A DNA stretch of 64,000 nt from the NCBI RefSeq assembly GCF_001999905.1, contig NZ_CP019641.1:124001-188000 (forward strand). Reading direction: 5' to 3'. Shown piece after piece: positions 51,324 through 59,772 of the stretch (its first letter is position 1; every line of letters begins with the position of its first letter). The stretch is from Planococcus lenghuensis. GTDB lineage: Bacteria; Bacillota; Bacilli; Bacillales_A; Planococcaceae. Position numbers and translations under genes: made by a program. The notes under the pieces are model-generated. The model made no database searches and was not told where the DNA came from. It saw only the letters and a list, made by a program, of their open reading frames with translations.

Positions 51324-51722
51324 ATGGACGCGAACAAAATCAGAAAAGAGGCTATCAGCAGTTTTTCAAATGCAAAACTGGCTGAACAAAACGAAGGAGA
51401 TCATCTTTACCGCGCTGCCCGAAACACTGCAGACAAAGTGAACGATTATTTTCTGAAGAAACGCATCGCAAGTTGTAGCGACTTTCGAGTGGAGATCAAG
51501 ACGCCTGATGGCAGAAATCTTCACTATACGCTGACTGGCGATATTGAAGAGAAAGCTCGGCAGCAAGCAGAGAATCTTGTTGATGAGCTGGCCCATTCCT
51601 ACGGTTATGACCGGACGGCATGGAAGCTGAACTGCGATAACCGCTGGACATTCCAAGGGGCTTTGCAGAAGCGTCAGACATTCATCGACAAGATCCTGGA
51701 TTTCTTCTTTGTTGCTGAATGA
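51324..51722 (+). CDS. unknown protein upstream of ssb
   Basis: 132 residues from ATG 51324, with GGGAAAGGGTG upstream; the frame extends upstream past the ribosome site. Helical, charged (AENLVDELAHSYGYDRTAWKLN). No family recognised. First gene behind leader copy 4, 72 bp before ssb. Confidence 0.55.
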   Translation: MDANKIRKEAISSFSNAKLAEQNEGDHLYRAARNTADKVNDYFLKKRIASCSDFRVEIKTPDGRNLHYTLTGDIEEKARQQAENLVDELAHSYGYDRTAWKLNCDNRWTFQGALQKRQTFIDKILDFFFVAE

Positions 51723-51754
51723 CCACGGATACCCAATGAACAAGCGAGCGATAA

Positions 51755-51774
51755 GCCCATATCTTCGGAATGGC
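51755..51774 (+). promoter_or_regulatory. family C hairpin before ssb
   Basis: Bulged-A stem-loop with lower stem CAT/ATG, upper TC/GA and loop TTCG: every variable pair differs from the dnaN copy yet still pairs. It ends 20 nt before ATG 51795; the ribosome site is GAGAGGAGA. Confidence 0.78.
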
Positions 51775-51794
51775 TCGCCGAGAGGAGACTAATC

Positions 51795-54700
51795 ATGATT
51801 AACAGATCAATTCTTGTCGGTAGACTTACGAAAGACCCGGAACTCCGCTATACGCGTGCGTCACGTTCTGCCTAACCACGAATTTGTGGGAACAGCAGCG
51901 GATTTCTCCTACTAAGTATTATAGAAGAAATCAAGAACTCTAACATTGAATTTTCTCGTGAAAACCGAGAATCGCACAGAATCTTGCGTAAATTTAATTA
52001 ACCTACCTCCTTATGGACGTTTAAGAAAATTTACGTGTGCGCAGTCTAATACCCCTACATGCGGCGACAATCTGACAATTGAAACCGTGTGAAGCTAGGT
52101 GAGGTCGTAGCCCAAGTAACCTAAGTCGTAAAAGATATGGCGAAAGTGGTGCGGGACTCCTTAAAAACTTTGTCTATGGCTACCAACTTTAGTGGGAACT
52201 CATGCAGTCTCGTTACGTAGATTTAATTCGGAAACGAGTTTGAAAGTAATCAGCGGTTTGTTGTTGTGTGTTCAACTTACTGCCCCATTCCTTGAAACAG
52301 GGTGGGAAATACAGCACTTAACTAAAGATTCAGAGCTGTATTAAGGATTACCGGGATAGGGTGAGAGTCTAAGGATAAGTAAATAAAGGGATAGATGTTA
52401 GGGAACGTGAGAGAGCCTGTCAGAAGAAGGGTGTCAGCCTTATGATAACTGATAGGAAGTCAGGTCCCTCATAGTAGTGTTGAAGCAGATGTAATGTCTG
52501 TGGAGCGAAGGGGGGAAGTCGGTTCTAAGAGATAGACTTTTTCACTTAAAAGAAAAATAAAGACTATACAAAACGTCATTTGGTTAACGTTATGGGTATT
52601 GTACAGTACTCATAATAATCGCTAATCCACCTATAACCTAGCCTCGTATTTCTCAGGAAGGTTGTGTGTACAAAGGTGGAGGTTAATTGCCAAATCAAGT
52701 CCGAAAAGGACTTGAAGCTGACTCTGGACTCCATGTATCAAGAGTCCAAAGAGGGAAAATCCCTAAATGGATTGTATGAAGTCATTATTAATGACCAAAC
52801 TATCATAACTGCAATACACGACATAAAGTCGAATAAGGGCAGTATGACAGCGGGCATTGATAATAAGACCATCAACCATTTTCTACAAATGCCCAGAGAG
52901 AAACTCATTCGGACGGTACGGAGAGCGATGGAGAACTATAATCCTCAACCCGCCAGAAGAAAACATATTCCGAAAGGAAATACGGGTAAAACTAGACCCC
53001 TCGGTATTCCAACTATGTTGGATAGAATCATCCAACAGTGCATTAAAATTGTTATAGAACCCATAATAGAGGCAAAACTCTACGAGCATAGTTACGGATT
53101 TAGACCTTACAGGTCTACACACCATGCTATCGCAAGAGTTGCTCATCTAATTAACATTGGGAGATATGAATACGTCATTGAAGGAGATATAAAAGGCTAC
53201 TTCGATAATATTGACCATGCTGTGCTAATGCGTAAATTGCACAAAATTGGGATTATTGATAAACGCGTTCTCGCGTTAATCAAGAAAATGCTGAAATCGG
53301 GGATTATCGAGGAAGATTTCAAATTCCACGATACCGACAAAGGTACACCGCAAGGTGGTATTATCAGCCCTATTCTCGCAAATGTGTATTTGAACGATTT
53401 TGATTGGACTGTCTCCAGCAGGTATGAAAATCCATACTTTGCGGATGAATTCTCGAACGTCAAAAATGCTCGTAGGAAATTTCGGAAGGTAGGTAGGCAA
53501 CCTGTATTTCTAGTTAGATACGCAGATGACTGGGTGATCTTCACGAAAACGAAAGAACAAGCCGAAAAGCAATTGGAGTATCTGAAAAGATACTTCAAGG
53601 CGAAATTGAATCTTGAACTTTCGGAAGAAAAGACTGTCATCACTGACCTTAAAGAAAATAGAATGAAATTTCTCGGCTTCCAAGTTGAATTGGCCAAACC
53701 TCGAAAGAGCATAGGCAGAACTGGAAATGCTAAGAAACATGAGTTATATGCCAGAATTCTACCTGATATGAAAAAGGTTAGAACAAAAACGGCAGAGATT
53801 CTAAAGGACATTAAGCAGATTAGGAGAACACAATGCGACTATCAGAAAGCTGTGATAATCGAGAAAGTGAACTCTAAAATCGTTGGTTTATCTGAATATT
53901 ACAAGACAGCGGTCTGGACAGAAATTTTTGACTCCTTAGACCATAAAGTCTTCGTTACCAGTCACTACACGTGGAAGAAACTCTATCGCAACCAGAACAA
54001 TGGTAAAAATAAAGCTAAACTGAAAAGATATTCCGAACTTTCTAACCGACGCAAGAGACACGAAGGCTATACCGCCGAAACTCATGCAGTGGAAGTAGAA
54101 GGAGAATGGGTTGGAATTACAAAATTCCTACACACGAAATCGGAAGACCCACAGTGCTTTAATCAGAATTTAACCCCTTATACGGTTGAAGGACGAGAAC
54201 TTTACTACAAGAATGCGAAAAAGAATCAGAGTCTTAACAGACTCCCACTCTATGACAAGAACGAAGACGTATTCCGAATAGCCAAACGAAACATGCTGAA
54301 ATCCGATAAAAAGAATCTTAGAAAGTATAACTTTGAATTCTATATGAACAGGGAATATGCGTTCAACAGAGATAGAGGAAAATGTAAAGTATGTGCCGGC
54401 GATATTTTACCAGTGGAGCTACAATGCCACCATATCAGCCCTACCTTACCACTCGACGAAGTAAACAAAATTACTAATCTCGCTAGCCTCCACAAGAAAT
54501 GTCATGAACTAGTACATGGCACTTCCGTGCCGGAGGACACAAAAATAGCGAAGAAAGTCGAGAAATACAGAGCGAAACTCATAGGTGACATTAGCTAAGA
54601 CGTATAGTATGGCACTATCTCGTCTAAGGATTGATAATCCTTGGATTGAATCCCATAAAACAGGATTAATTAGAATCGATGGCGTGCCGTGTGCGGTGAA

Positions 54701-55209
54701 AATCGCACGCACGGTACTCAGGAGGGGAAAAGCTGGAGATTACTTCAAAAGTTTACCTATTCCTATCGAACGGCGTGGCAGCCTGTACATTCACACTTGC
54801 TGTTAACCGTACATTTACGAATGCCAGCGGTGAAAAAGAAGCGGATTTCATCAATTGTGTAACGTGGCGGAAACAGGCTGAAAACACGGCGAACTTTCTG
54901 AAAAAAGGAAGCCTTGCCGGTGTGGAAGGCCGCATTCAGACACGTTCTTACGAGAAGGATGGCCAACGCGTCTATGTGACAGAAGTTGTTGCGGACAGCG
55001 TTCAGTTCCTGGAACCGAAAAGTGCTCGAAGTGAGCAGCAAGGGAACCAAGGTGGCCAACAGAATCAAAACTCTGGTTACAATCAGGGCAATATAAACCG
55101 AAATCAGCAGAATGGGAATTCGACTCCTGCTTATTCCGGTGGCGGGTACAGCAGCGGCGGCGGACAGCAAGAACCGTTCACCGTCTCTGATGATGATTTG
55201 CCATTCTGA
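51795..55209 (+). CDS. ssb: single-stranded DNA-binding protein, split by group II intron 2
   Basis: Exons 51795-51855 and 54767-55209 join to a 167-residue SSB. Exon 1 gives [20 protein letters not shown] and the junction restores [17 protein letters not shown], the standard SSB sequence. The OB fold (1-105) is followed by a Gln/Asn/Gly-rich linker and the acidic tip DDDLPF that binds partner proteins. Plasmid SSB protects incoming single strands. Intron removal is required for function. Preceded by a family C hairpin. Confidence 0.95.
51856..54766 (+). mobile_element. group II intron 2, inserted in ssb
   Basis: 2911 bp. 5' end GTGCGTCACGTT; domain V near 54684-54717 (GTGCCGTGTGCGG, GAAA, CGCACGCACGG); 3' end AAGTTTACCTATTCCTAT. 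Both boundaries are fixed by the SSB protein sequence. The untranslated ribozyme part is 51856-52663. Confidence 0.94.
52664..54598 (+). CDS. ltrA: group II intron reverse transcriptase/maturase with HNH endonuclease
   Basis: 644 residues from GTG 52664, behind CAGGAAGG. RT blocks: [56 protein letters not shown], and RYADD near residue 290. Domain X follows, and the C-terminal HNH region has KCKVCAG...LQCHHISP...CHELVHG. Intact. Related to but clearly diverged from the intron 1 protein. Confidence 0.93.
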   Translation: MCTKVEVNCQIKSEKDLKLTLDSMYQESKEGKSLNGLYEVIINDQTIITAIHDIKSNKGSMTAGIDNKTINHFLQMPREKLIRTVRRAMENYNPQPARRKHIPKGNTGKTRPLGIPTMLDRIIQQCIKIVIEPIIEAKLYEHSYGFRPYRSTHHAIARVAHLINIGRYEYVIEGDIKGYFDNIDHAVLMRKLHKIGIIDKRVLALIKKMLKSGIIEEDFKFHDTDKGTPQGGIISPILANVYLNDFDWTVSSRYENPYFADEFSNVKNARRKFRKVGRQPVFLVRYADDWVIFTKTKEQAEKQLEYLKRYFKAKLNLELSEEKTVITDLKENRMKFLGFQVELAKPRKSIGRTGNAKKHELYARILPDMKKVRTKTAEILKDIKQIRRTQCDYQKAVIIEKVNSKIVGLSEYYKTAVWTEIFDSLDHKVFVTSHYTWKKLYRNQNNGKNKAKLKRYSELSNRRKRHEGYTAETHAVEVEGEWVGITKFLHTKSEDPQCFNQNLTPYTVEGRELYYKNAKKNQSLNRLPLYDKNEDVFRIAKRNMLKSDKKNLRKYNFEFYMNREYAFNRDRGKCKVCAGDILPVELQCHHISPTLPLDEVNKITNLASLHKKCHELVHGTSVPEDTKIAKKVEKYRAKLIGDIS

Positions 55210-55224
55210 GAACCGAGTGCAAAT

Positions 55225-55258
55225 GGGGCGACTGCATAAAAGCAGCCGCTCCTTTTTT
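55225..55258 (+). terminator. terminator-like hairpin after ssb
   Basis: GGGGCG-ACTGC / GCAG-CCGCTCC arms and TTTTTT, 16 nt after the ssb stop. The following DUF3846 genes have no evident promoter of their own. Confidence 0.8.
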
Positions 55259-55312
55259 GTTTCTGACCGACTACCAACACACGTCCTTAAAGGGACCGAG
55301 AGGAGCTTTTTC

Positions 55313-55726
55313 ATGGAAAAGGAAAACACACATACATTTTTGGGCCGCAAACCCGGAGAATCCGGCTGGATAGAAGTGGGACTGAAAGATTTGAGCGATA
55401 TGCAGGCATTTGTTGAAGGGTACATCGAACGCATTGAAATCGGGTGCGGCATCGACCTTTGGGTAAATGACAGCTTTCTTGCTCATGCTGCTTCCGATAC
55501 GCTTTCGCTGATGATCAAGCGAGAGGATGCAAAATTACAAACGGTCTACGGGAACGTCTTCGTGGCCACCAGCAATGATGAGGGAGATATCGTTCCCCTG
55601 TCGAAAGACCAGATGAAGTGGTTTACATTCCGCTTCAAAGAAATCAAGCAGTTGTTCAGTGATCCATTTCTGCTGATTACTGATATTCAGTCCTTCCGGA
55701 AAGTGGGGGAACTGTTATGGCAGTAA
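55313..55726 (+). CDS. DUF3846-like protein 1
   Basis: 137 residues, ATG 55313 after GAGAGGAG. Pattern of DUF3846: MQAFVEGYIERIEIGCGIDLWVNDSFL, then YGNVFVATSNDEGDIVPLSKDQMKW. The family is common on Gram-positive plasmids and its function is unknown. First of three consecutive paralogues; overlaps the second by 10 bp. Confidence 0.65.
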   Translation: MEKENTHTFLGRKPGESGWIEVGLKDLSDMQAFVEGYIERIEIGCGIDLWVNDSFLAHAASDTLSLMIKREDAKLQTVYGNVFVATSNDEGDIVPLSKDQMKWFTFRFKEIKQLFSDPFLLITDIQSFRKVGELLWQ

Positions 55727-56079
55727 TCATGGGTTGTCGAACAGACGAACAAGCATGGAATGAACTTCCGTTCCAAACGGAGGAAGCCCTGAGTGAATAC
55801 GTCAATGGCCGAGTGGATACGCTACCGGTCGGAATGGGCGTCCATCTGTTTTTCAATGATGGGCTCCTGACGCCAATGGAAGACCTGCCGTTCAACCTGG
55901 ATCTCCACTTCAAATGGGGAGAGACAGGCGTGTACGGAAACATCGCCGCTGCCGCTCAGGATGAAGAGGGCCGAATACAACCGCTCACAGAGGAACAGGT
56001 GAAATTCATTCAGGCATCTTCTATTTTAGTCCCTGAATGCCGCCTTTTCCGAACAGCGCTTGTAGGAGGTGCTTCCTGA
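55717..56079 (+). CDS. DUF3846-like protein 2
   Basis: 120 residues. Keeps the pattern ALSEYVNGRVDTLPVGMGVHLFFNDGLL...YGNIAAAAQDEEGRIQPLTEEQVKF. Strongly diverged from its neighbours, so the triplication is old. Its stop overlaps the next ATG. Confidence 0.6.
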   Translation: MAVIMGCRTDEQAWNELPFQTEEALSEYVNGRVDTLPVGMGVHLFFNDGLLTPMEDLPFNLDLHFKWGETGVYGNIAAAAQDEEGRIQPLTEEQVKFIQASSILVPECRLFRTALVGGAS

Positions 56080-56462
56080 TGGGTGCGTACCTTTGCAGAT
56101 CCGCTGGTGATTCCGGATGGCGCAAACTGCCCCTGCTCGATGAACGGAACTATCAGCAGATTCTAGGGAAAGATACAGACCGCTCCAGCCTGACGGACGG
56201 CATCGCCCTTTGCTATGACAAGGAAGCACAGATGCCTTACCGCGATGAAAGCGTGAACCTGATATGCGACACACAATTCGGTCGGGAACACATTCGTGGC
56301 AATATCATTGTCGCTGGAGTGGACGGACAGGGAAGACTCACTCCGCTTTCAAACGAGCAGCAGCAGTCGATCATCGACTCAACGGATGAACATGACGTGG
56401 GCCGAGGGCTGACCGTCTACCATCTTGTGCTTGATGACCATAAAGCGGAACAGACAGCGTAA
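56079..56462 (+). CDS. DUF3846-like protein 3
   Basis: 127 residues from ATG 56079, with TAGGAGGTG upstream. Keeps GIALCYDKEAQMPY...RGNIIVAGVDGQGRLTPLSNEQQQ. The N-terminal motif (NYQQILGKDTDRSS) is less typical. Followed by a GC-rich hairpin (56478-56501). Confidence 0.6.
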   Translation: MGAYLCRSAGDSGWRKLPLLDERNYQQILGKDTDRSSLTDGIALCYDKEAQMPYRDESVNLICDTQFGREHIRGNIIVAGVDGQGRLTPLSNEQQQSIIDSTDEHDVGRGLTVYHLVLDDHKAEQTA

Positions 56463-56477
56463 ACAAAAATAATCTGC

Positions 56478-56501
56478 CGCTCCCGAATAACAGGGAGCGG
56501 T
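56478..56501 (+). terminator. hairpin between the DUF3846 and methyltransferase-like genes
   Basis: Perfect CCGCTCCC-GAATAACA-GGGAGCGG stem followed by only TTT. Weak as a terminator; it could be a processing or attenuation site just before the ribosome site GGGAGGAAA. Confidence 0.5.
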
Positions 56502-56518
56502 TTGGGAGGAAACCATTC

Positions 56519-57568
56519 ATGTCTCAAATTGGGAATAAATTGCGCGCCGGCTTTTTTGCCACACCGCCGCGCCAGGGAGAATACTTACGGCAGTTGCTGC
56601 AGTTTCCGGAAGAAACAGCTGCGCTCGATCCCACTTGCGGAGAAGGGCTCATTTTAAAGCAGCTGACCGAAAATCAAACTGAAACCGTCATGACCTATGG
56701 GGTGGAACTGGATAAGCGACGGGCGCTGACAGCGGCCGAGAATCTGGATCGACTGGTGCAAGCGCCAATCGAATCCATGGTTATCTCCAATGATGCGTTT
56801 GGTTTCGTCTTTCTGAATCCACCGTATGACCACACGATGAAGGCTTACGGGGATGAGAAGTCGGAGCGGAAGGAATACACGGAACTGGTCCGCGGCACCC
56901 GTTATCTGGCGCCGGGCGGCATCATGTTGTACATCATTCCGTCTTACCGCTTCAGCGACAGACAGATTGCCCGCTTTCTTGCTACCCACTTTGAAGACGT
57001 GGCGCTGACACGATTCACCGATGAGGATTATCCGGATTTCCGGCAGTGTATTTTCATCGGGAAGAAAAAGGAATCGAAAACAAAGCGGTTCGATGAACTG
57101 CTCTATCAGAAATTCCTGGATTGTAACAGTGAACACTTCATTGAAACGGAAGTGAAACCGGCAGACCAACTGATCGGCGAGCAAACGTGGACGGTTCCAG
57201 CAGTGAAGCCGGAGGTTGCGACGTTCTACACAAGAATCGAGCAGAAAGAGGAGTTTTATTCGCTCATTCACAACAACAAAGGCTTTACCGCTTTTAAAGA
57301 GCGCACCCGGCCAAAAAGCTTGTCCATCGGCGGAGATCCGATCATCAATATTGCACAGGGTCAGATGGCCTTGCTGCTTGCTTCAGGCGCTGTAAATGGC
57401 GTCCTGGGCGAAGGTGAGCGGCTACATGTCGTGCAGGGCATGGAAGTGGTGACACAAGTGGTAACCGAAGAGAAAACGGAGCATTCCACCATTACGAAAT
57501 CCCGTACGAAGCGAGAGGTGTCCGTAAAGGTCATTACGCCAAAAGGGATAGTCAAGAAACTGATGTAA
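56519..57568 (+). CDS. DUF6094-type DNA adenine methyltransferase-like protein
   Basis: 349 residues, ATG 56519 after TGGGAGGAAA. The SAM-binding region shows LDPTCGEGLILKQL (motif I) and YGVELDKRRA (acidic loop). The catalytic motif IV is FVFLNPPYDH, the NPPY of N6-adenine methyltransferases. MLYIIPSYRF follows as motif V/VI. The DUF6094 group is found on plasmids and phages. It could protect plasmid DNA from restriction after entry; no partner nuclease is present. Confidence 0.75.
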   Translation: MSQIGNKLRAGFFATPPRQGEYLRQLLQFPEETAALDPTCGEGLILKQLTENQTETVMTYGVELDKRRALTAAENLDRLVQAPIESMVISNDAFGFVFLNPPYDHTMKAYGDEKSERKEYTELVRGTRYLAPGGIMLYIIPSYRFSDRQIARFLATHFEDVALTRFTDEDYPDFRQCIFIGKKKESKTKRFDELLYQKFLDCNSEHFIETEVKPADQLIGEQTWTVPAVKPEVATFYTRIEQKEEFYSLIHNNKGFTAFKERTRPKSLSIGGDPIINIAQGQMALLLASGAVNGVLGEGERLHVVQGMEVVTQVVTEEKTEHSTITKSRTKREVSVKVITPKGIVKKLM

Positions 57569-57574
57569 GAGAAT

Positions 57575-57609
57575 GGGCTTGCAGTATCCACGGTATGGAC
57601 TGTAAGCCC
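57575..57609 (+). other. hairpin after the methyltransferase-like gene
   Basis: GGGCTTGCAGTATCC / GGACTGTAAGCCC arms with loop ACGGTAT. No T-run follows. Possibly a regulatory element for the two small ORFs downstream. Confidence 0.45.
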
Positions 57610-57648
57610 GCTTTCTACTAAAAGCATGAAGCGAGGAGCCAGAAGACC

Positions 57649-57732
57649 ATGAATGACCAAAAATGTTACTTCTGCGGAAAAAAGGCAGGTGTAGAGATTC
57701 GGCTGGGGGAAAACGTTTTGAAAATTGCATGA
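57649..57732 (+). CDS. 27-residue ORF with a CxxC knuckle
   Basis: ATG 57649 after GCGAGGAG. It encodes a start like a zinc ribbon (MNDQKCYFCGKKAGVEIRLG) and then stops at 57730-57732. Only one CxxC pair is present, so it may be the remnant of a longer zinc-finger protein. The stop overlaps the next ATG (ATGA). Confidence 0.4.
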   Translation: MNDQKCYFCGKKAGVEIRLGENVLKIA

Positions 57733-57839
57733 CGACTGATATTCAATTCAGTCCTCCTGTCCGAAGCGAACTCAGTTTGAAAGAACAAGCGAAACGACTA
57801 CGCATACTGATCCGGACATTTAATGACCTGTTTCAGTAG
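57729..57839 (+). CDS. 36-residue basic ORF
   Basis: ATG 57729 overlaps the previous stop. The peptide has a basic helix (LSLKEQAKRLRILIRTFNDLF). It has no recognised family. Coupling makes translation plausible. Confidence 0.35.
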   Translation: MTTDIQFSPPVRSELSLKEQAKRLRILIRTFNDLFQ

Positions 57840-57853
57840 AAAGGGAGAGACGG

Positions 57854-58153
57854 ATGTCTAACGAAGAGATGATACAGGAGTACCGAGCCTTAAAAAAAGA
57901 AGCGAAAGCGGCTTCGGAAGCTGAAGATTGGGATACTCGGGAACAACTTCTCGATCGCACTACCGAACTGGCCTATGCCATTGATTGGGGATTTCGGGTA
58001 GGTGATGTGGTGGAACGTCGCGCGAAAAAGAGATGGGTTCGCGATACCATCCTGAAAATCGAAGGCGTTACCTATACCTTCAAGACAATCATTGTGCCAA
58101 TTGATTTTGTGAGGTCCGCTACCGAAAAACACGAGCAGCTGACGTTGCTATGA
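57854..58153 (+). CDS. unknown small protein
   Basis: 99 residues, ATG 57854 behind AAAGGGAGAG. Helical acidic N-half (KKEAKAASEAEDWDTREQLLDRTTELAYAI), beta-like C-half with VGDVVERRAKKRWVRDTILKIEG. Unknown family. Leads an operon of small genes. Confidence 0.5.
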   Translation: MSNEEMIQEYRALKKEAKAASEAEDWDTREQLLDRTTELAYAIDWGFRVGDVVERRAKKRWVRDTILKIEGVTYTFKTIIVPIDFVRSATEKHEQLTLL

Positions 58154-58167
58154 GAGGGGAAATAAGC

Positions 58168-58350
58168 ATGCAGACAGAAAATGTCGGGAAGACACTGAAA
58201 ACAATGGAGGAGTTACGGGATGGAAAATGTCTGATTGTGGCGACCCGGAGTGGCATCACGGCCAGATTCAATGCCCATTACGATAGAGGGCTTGAAGTCG
58301 TTTTCTGCGTCATGCCAGATACCTACCGTATTATAGGGTATGAGCAATAG
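58168..58350 (+). CDS. unknown 60-residue protein
   Basis: Start chosen at ATG 58168, which has AGAGGGGAA at 7 nt; an ATG at 58150 overlaps the previous stop and is possible. Small beta-rich protein (KCLIVATRSGITARFNAHYDRGLEVVFCVMP). No family recognised. Confidence 0.45.
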   Translation: MQTENVGKTLKTMEELRDGKCLIVATRSGITARFNAHYDRGLEVVFCVMPDTYRIIGYEQ

Positions 58351-58378
58351 AGACTGTTAATGGGGAGAGAACCAGCAA

Positions 58379-58996
58379 TTGAAGACAAAAACGAGAAAAT
58401 TTATCGAACAACCTTACTGGTTTCATGGAACTTCTTTACACGCAGTAAGAGAGATACAAAAATACGGTATTTCAGTTGATTATAATAGGGGAAATGAACT
58501 GGATTTCGGTCCTGGATTTTATTTGTCTCCCAAATTTAAATGGGCAGCTGATTTCATTATTCGAGTTTTAAATAGCAGGGCGGATGCTCTAGAATCAGTT
58601 GGTATAGAAACTAACCCAGCAATGAGATTACCAGTCGTCATTAAATATAATTTCGATGTCAGGAAATAATTGTTGGCAACAAAAACGCCACTGAGAGTCT
58701 ATGAGAAATATAATGATGCATTTGCAGAATTTGTTTTTAATAATCGAGCAGAAGCAGACAAAGGATTGAATCACCCTTGTCCACTAATCTACGGAGTCGT
58801 ATGTGATAGCCGCCCATCTATCTTAATGGAGAAATACCGAGAGGGCGAAATATCGAAGGAACAAGCGAAAGAGGAGATTCTTGCTGGTCCTGTAGGAGCA
58901 AGACAACTCTCTATTTATCGACAATCTATTTGTGATAAACTGATATTAGAAAAGGTTTATTCGGCTATCGATGGAAGGGAGATGAAATTATCATGA
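58379..58996 (+). pseudogene. DUF3990 (ADP-ribosyltransferase-like) gene split by an in-frame stop
   Basis: Two frames, 58379-58669 and 58670-58996, lie in the same phase, separated only by TAA 58667-58669. Together they give the DUF3990 pattern: YWFHGTSLHAVREIQKYGI, LDFGPGFYLSPKFKWAADF, then after the stop YNDAFAEFVFNNRAEADKGLNHPCPLIYGVVCDS and ARQLSIYRQSICDKLI. The first start codon is TTG 58379. DUF3990 is related to toxin-like mono-ADP-ribosyltransferases. It is likely inactivated, unless the stop is read through or translation restarts at TTG 58670, which has AGGA 5 nt upstream. Confidence 0.65.
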
Positions 58997-59211
58997 TTAC
59001 ACTTACAGATCGTGATGCTGAACGCATGTGCGAAAGTCTACAGCAAGCATTGGTTTCCATGTCAAATGGACGTATCAAGGAATCTGAAGCAAAAGATATG
59101 GCCAGAAAAGTTTTGGACCGTATTGGTCTTGATAATGTAATCTTCGCTCATAAAGGCCCACGTTGGCTTGCACGCCAGATTATAGATCATCTTCCAAGTA
59201 CATCGCAATAA
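58993..59211 (+). CDS. small partner of the DUF3990 gene (possible antitoxin)
   Basis: 72 residues, ATG overlapping the DUF3990 stop. Helical, with MARKVLDRIGLDNVIFAHKGPRWLARQI. DUF3990 genes are often paired with a small helical gene, so an antitoxin-like role is possible. More AT-rich codon use than the surrounding genes, as for the DUF3990 gene, suggests the pair was acquired together. Confidence 0.45.
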   Translation: MITLTDRDAERMCESLQQALVSMSNGRIKESEAKDMARKVLDRIGLDNVIFAHKGPRWLARQIIDHLPSTSQ

Positions 59212-59234
59212 CGATTCGAACTTGAATTAGAGCA

Positions 59235-59268
59235 AAGAGCAACCAGCTAAGTCGGTTGCTCTTTTTTA
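59235..59268 (+). terminator. terminator after the DUF3990 pair
   Basis: AGAGCAACC / GGTTGCTCT hairpin with loop AGCTAAGTC and TTTTTT. Confidence 0.88.
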
Positions 59269-59347
59269 TTTCTCCGATTCCTTGTTTCCAGTCCCTTTCC
59301 TAACATTAAGGTATTCTCAGGAACCTTCCATTACCCTTGGAATCTGC

Positions 59348-59463
59348 TATAATGAAATTACTAATTAGTAGCGACGTTTTCGTTGTCCGCTGGATCGAAC
59401 AAATGGAGCTCTCTGGAGCCAACGACCCTCAAGGGGGAAGTCTGGTTTCATGAGCTTTTTTTG
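59348..59463 (+). promoter_or_regulatory. promoter and divergent leader attenuator
   Basis: Extended -10 TGCTATAAT (TATAAT at 59348-59353). The leader contains AAATGGAGCTCTCTGGAGCC and, after a CCCTC-AAG-GGGG stem, TGGTTTCATGAGC and TTTTTTT (to 59463). GAGCTC pairs with GAGC before the T-run. This resembles family A in position and in the GGAGC word but not in the CACCCC core. Confidence 0.5.
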
Positions 59464-59483
59464 TTGAAAGGAGAAGATCCAGC

Positions 59484-59717
59484 ATGGACAGGGAATTGGA
59501 TTATGTGAAGGTGCGGGAGATCGGTTCATTGGAATTCGGTTTTTTTACGAACTGGATTGGCCGGGAACTGGTCATTGAAGTGATTGCGGCCGACCAGAAC
59601 AGAAGTACAGTCAGGAAAATCGGAGAAGCTTATACTCTCCTGGGTGCAAAGCAAGTCCTGGAACAAGAATTGACAAGAGGCTTTATGGTGTTTTCTCAAA
59701 ACGCCCAACGCCTGTAG
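59484..59717 (+). CDS. unknown 77-residue protein
   Basis: ATG 59484 behind AAAGGAGAAG. Small alpha/beta protein (FFTNWIGRELVIEVIAADQNRSTVRKIGEAYTLLG). No family recognised. Single gene between two leader-bearing promoters. Confidence 0.5.
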   Translation: MDRELDYVKVREIGSLEFGFFTNWIGRELVIEVIAADQNRSTVRKIGEAYTLLGAKQVLEQELTRGFMVFSQNAQRL

Positions 59718-59772
59718 GTTCAAAGTACGAATGATTTTCACGCTTCATATGGCATTTCGAAAACCTTTCCGT

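Noticed and set aside
53197-53811. 204-residue minus-strand frame inside intron 2
   Set aside because: Antisense to the reverse transcriptase catalytic region, which is fully conserved on the plus strand.
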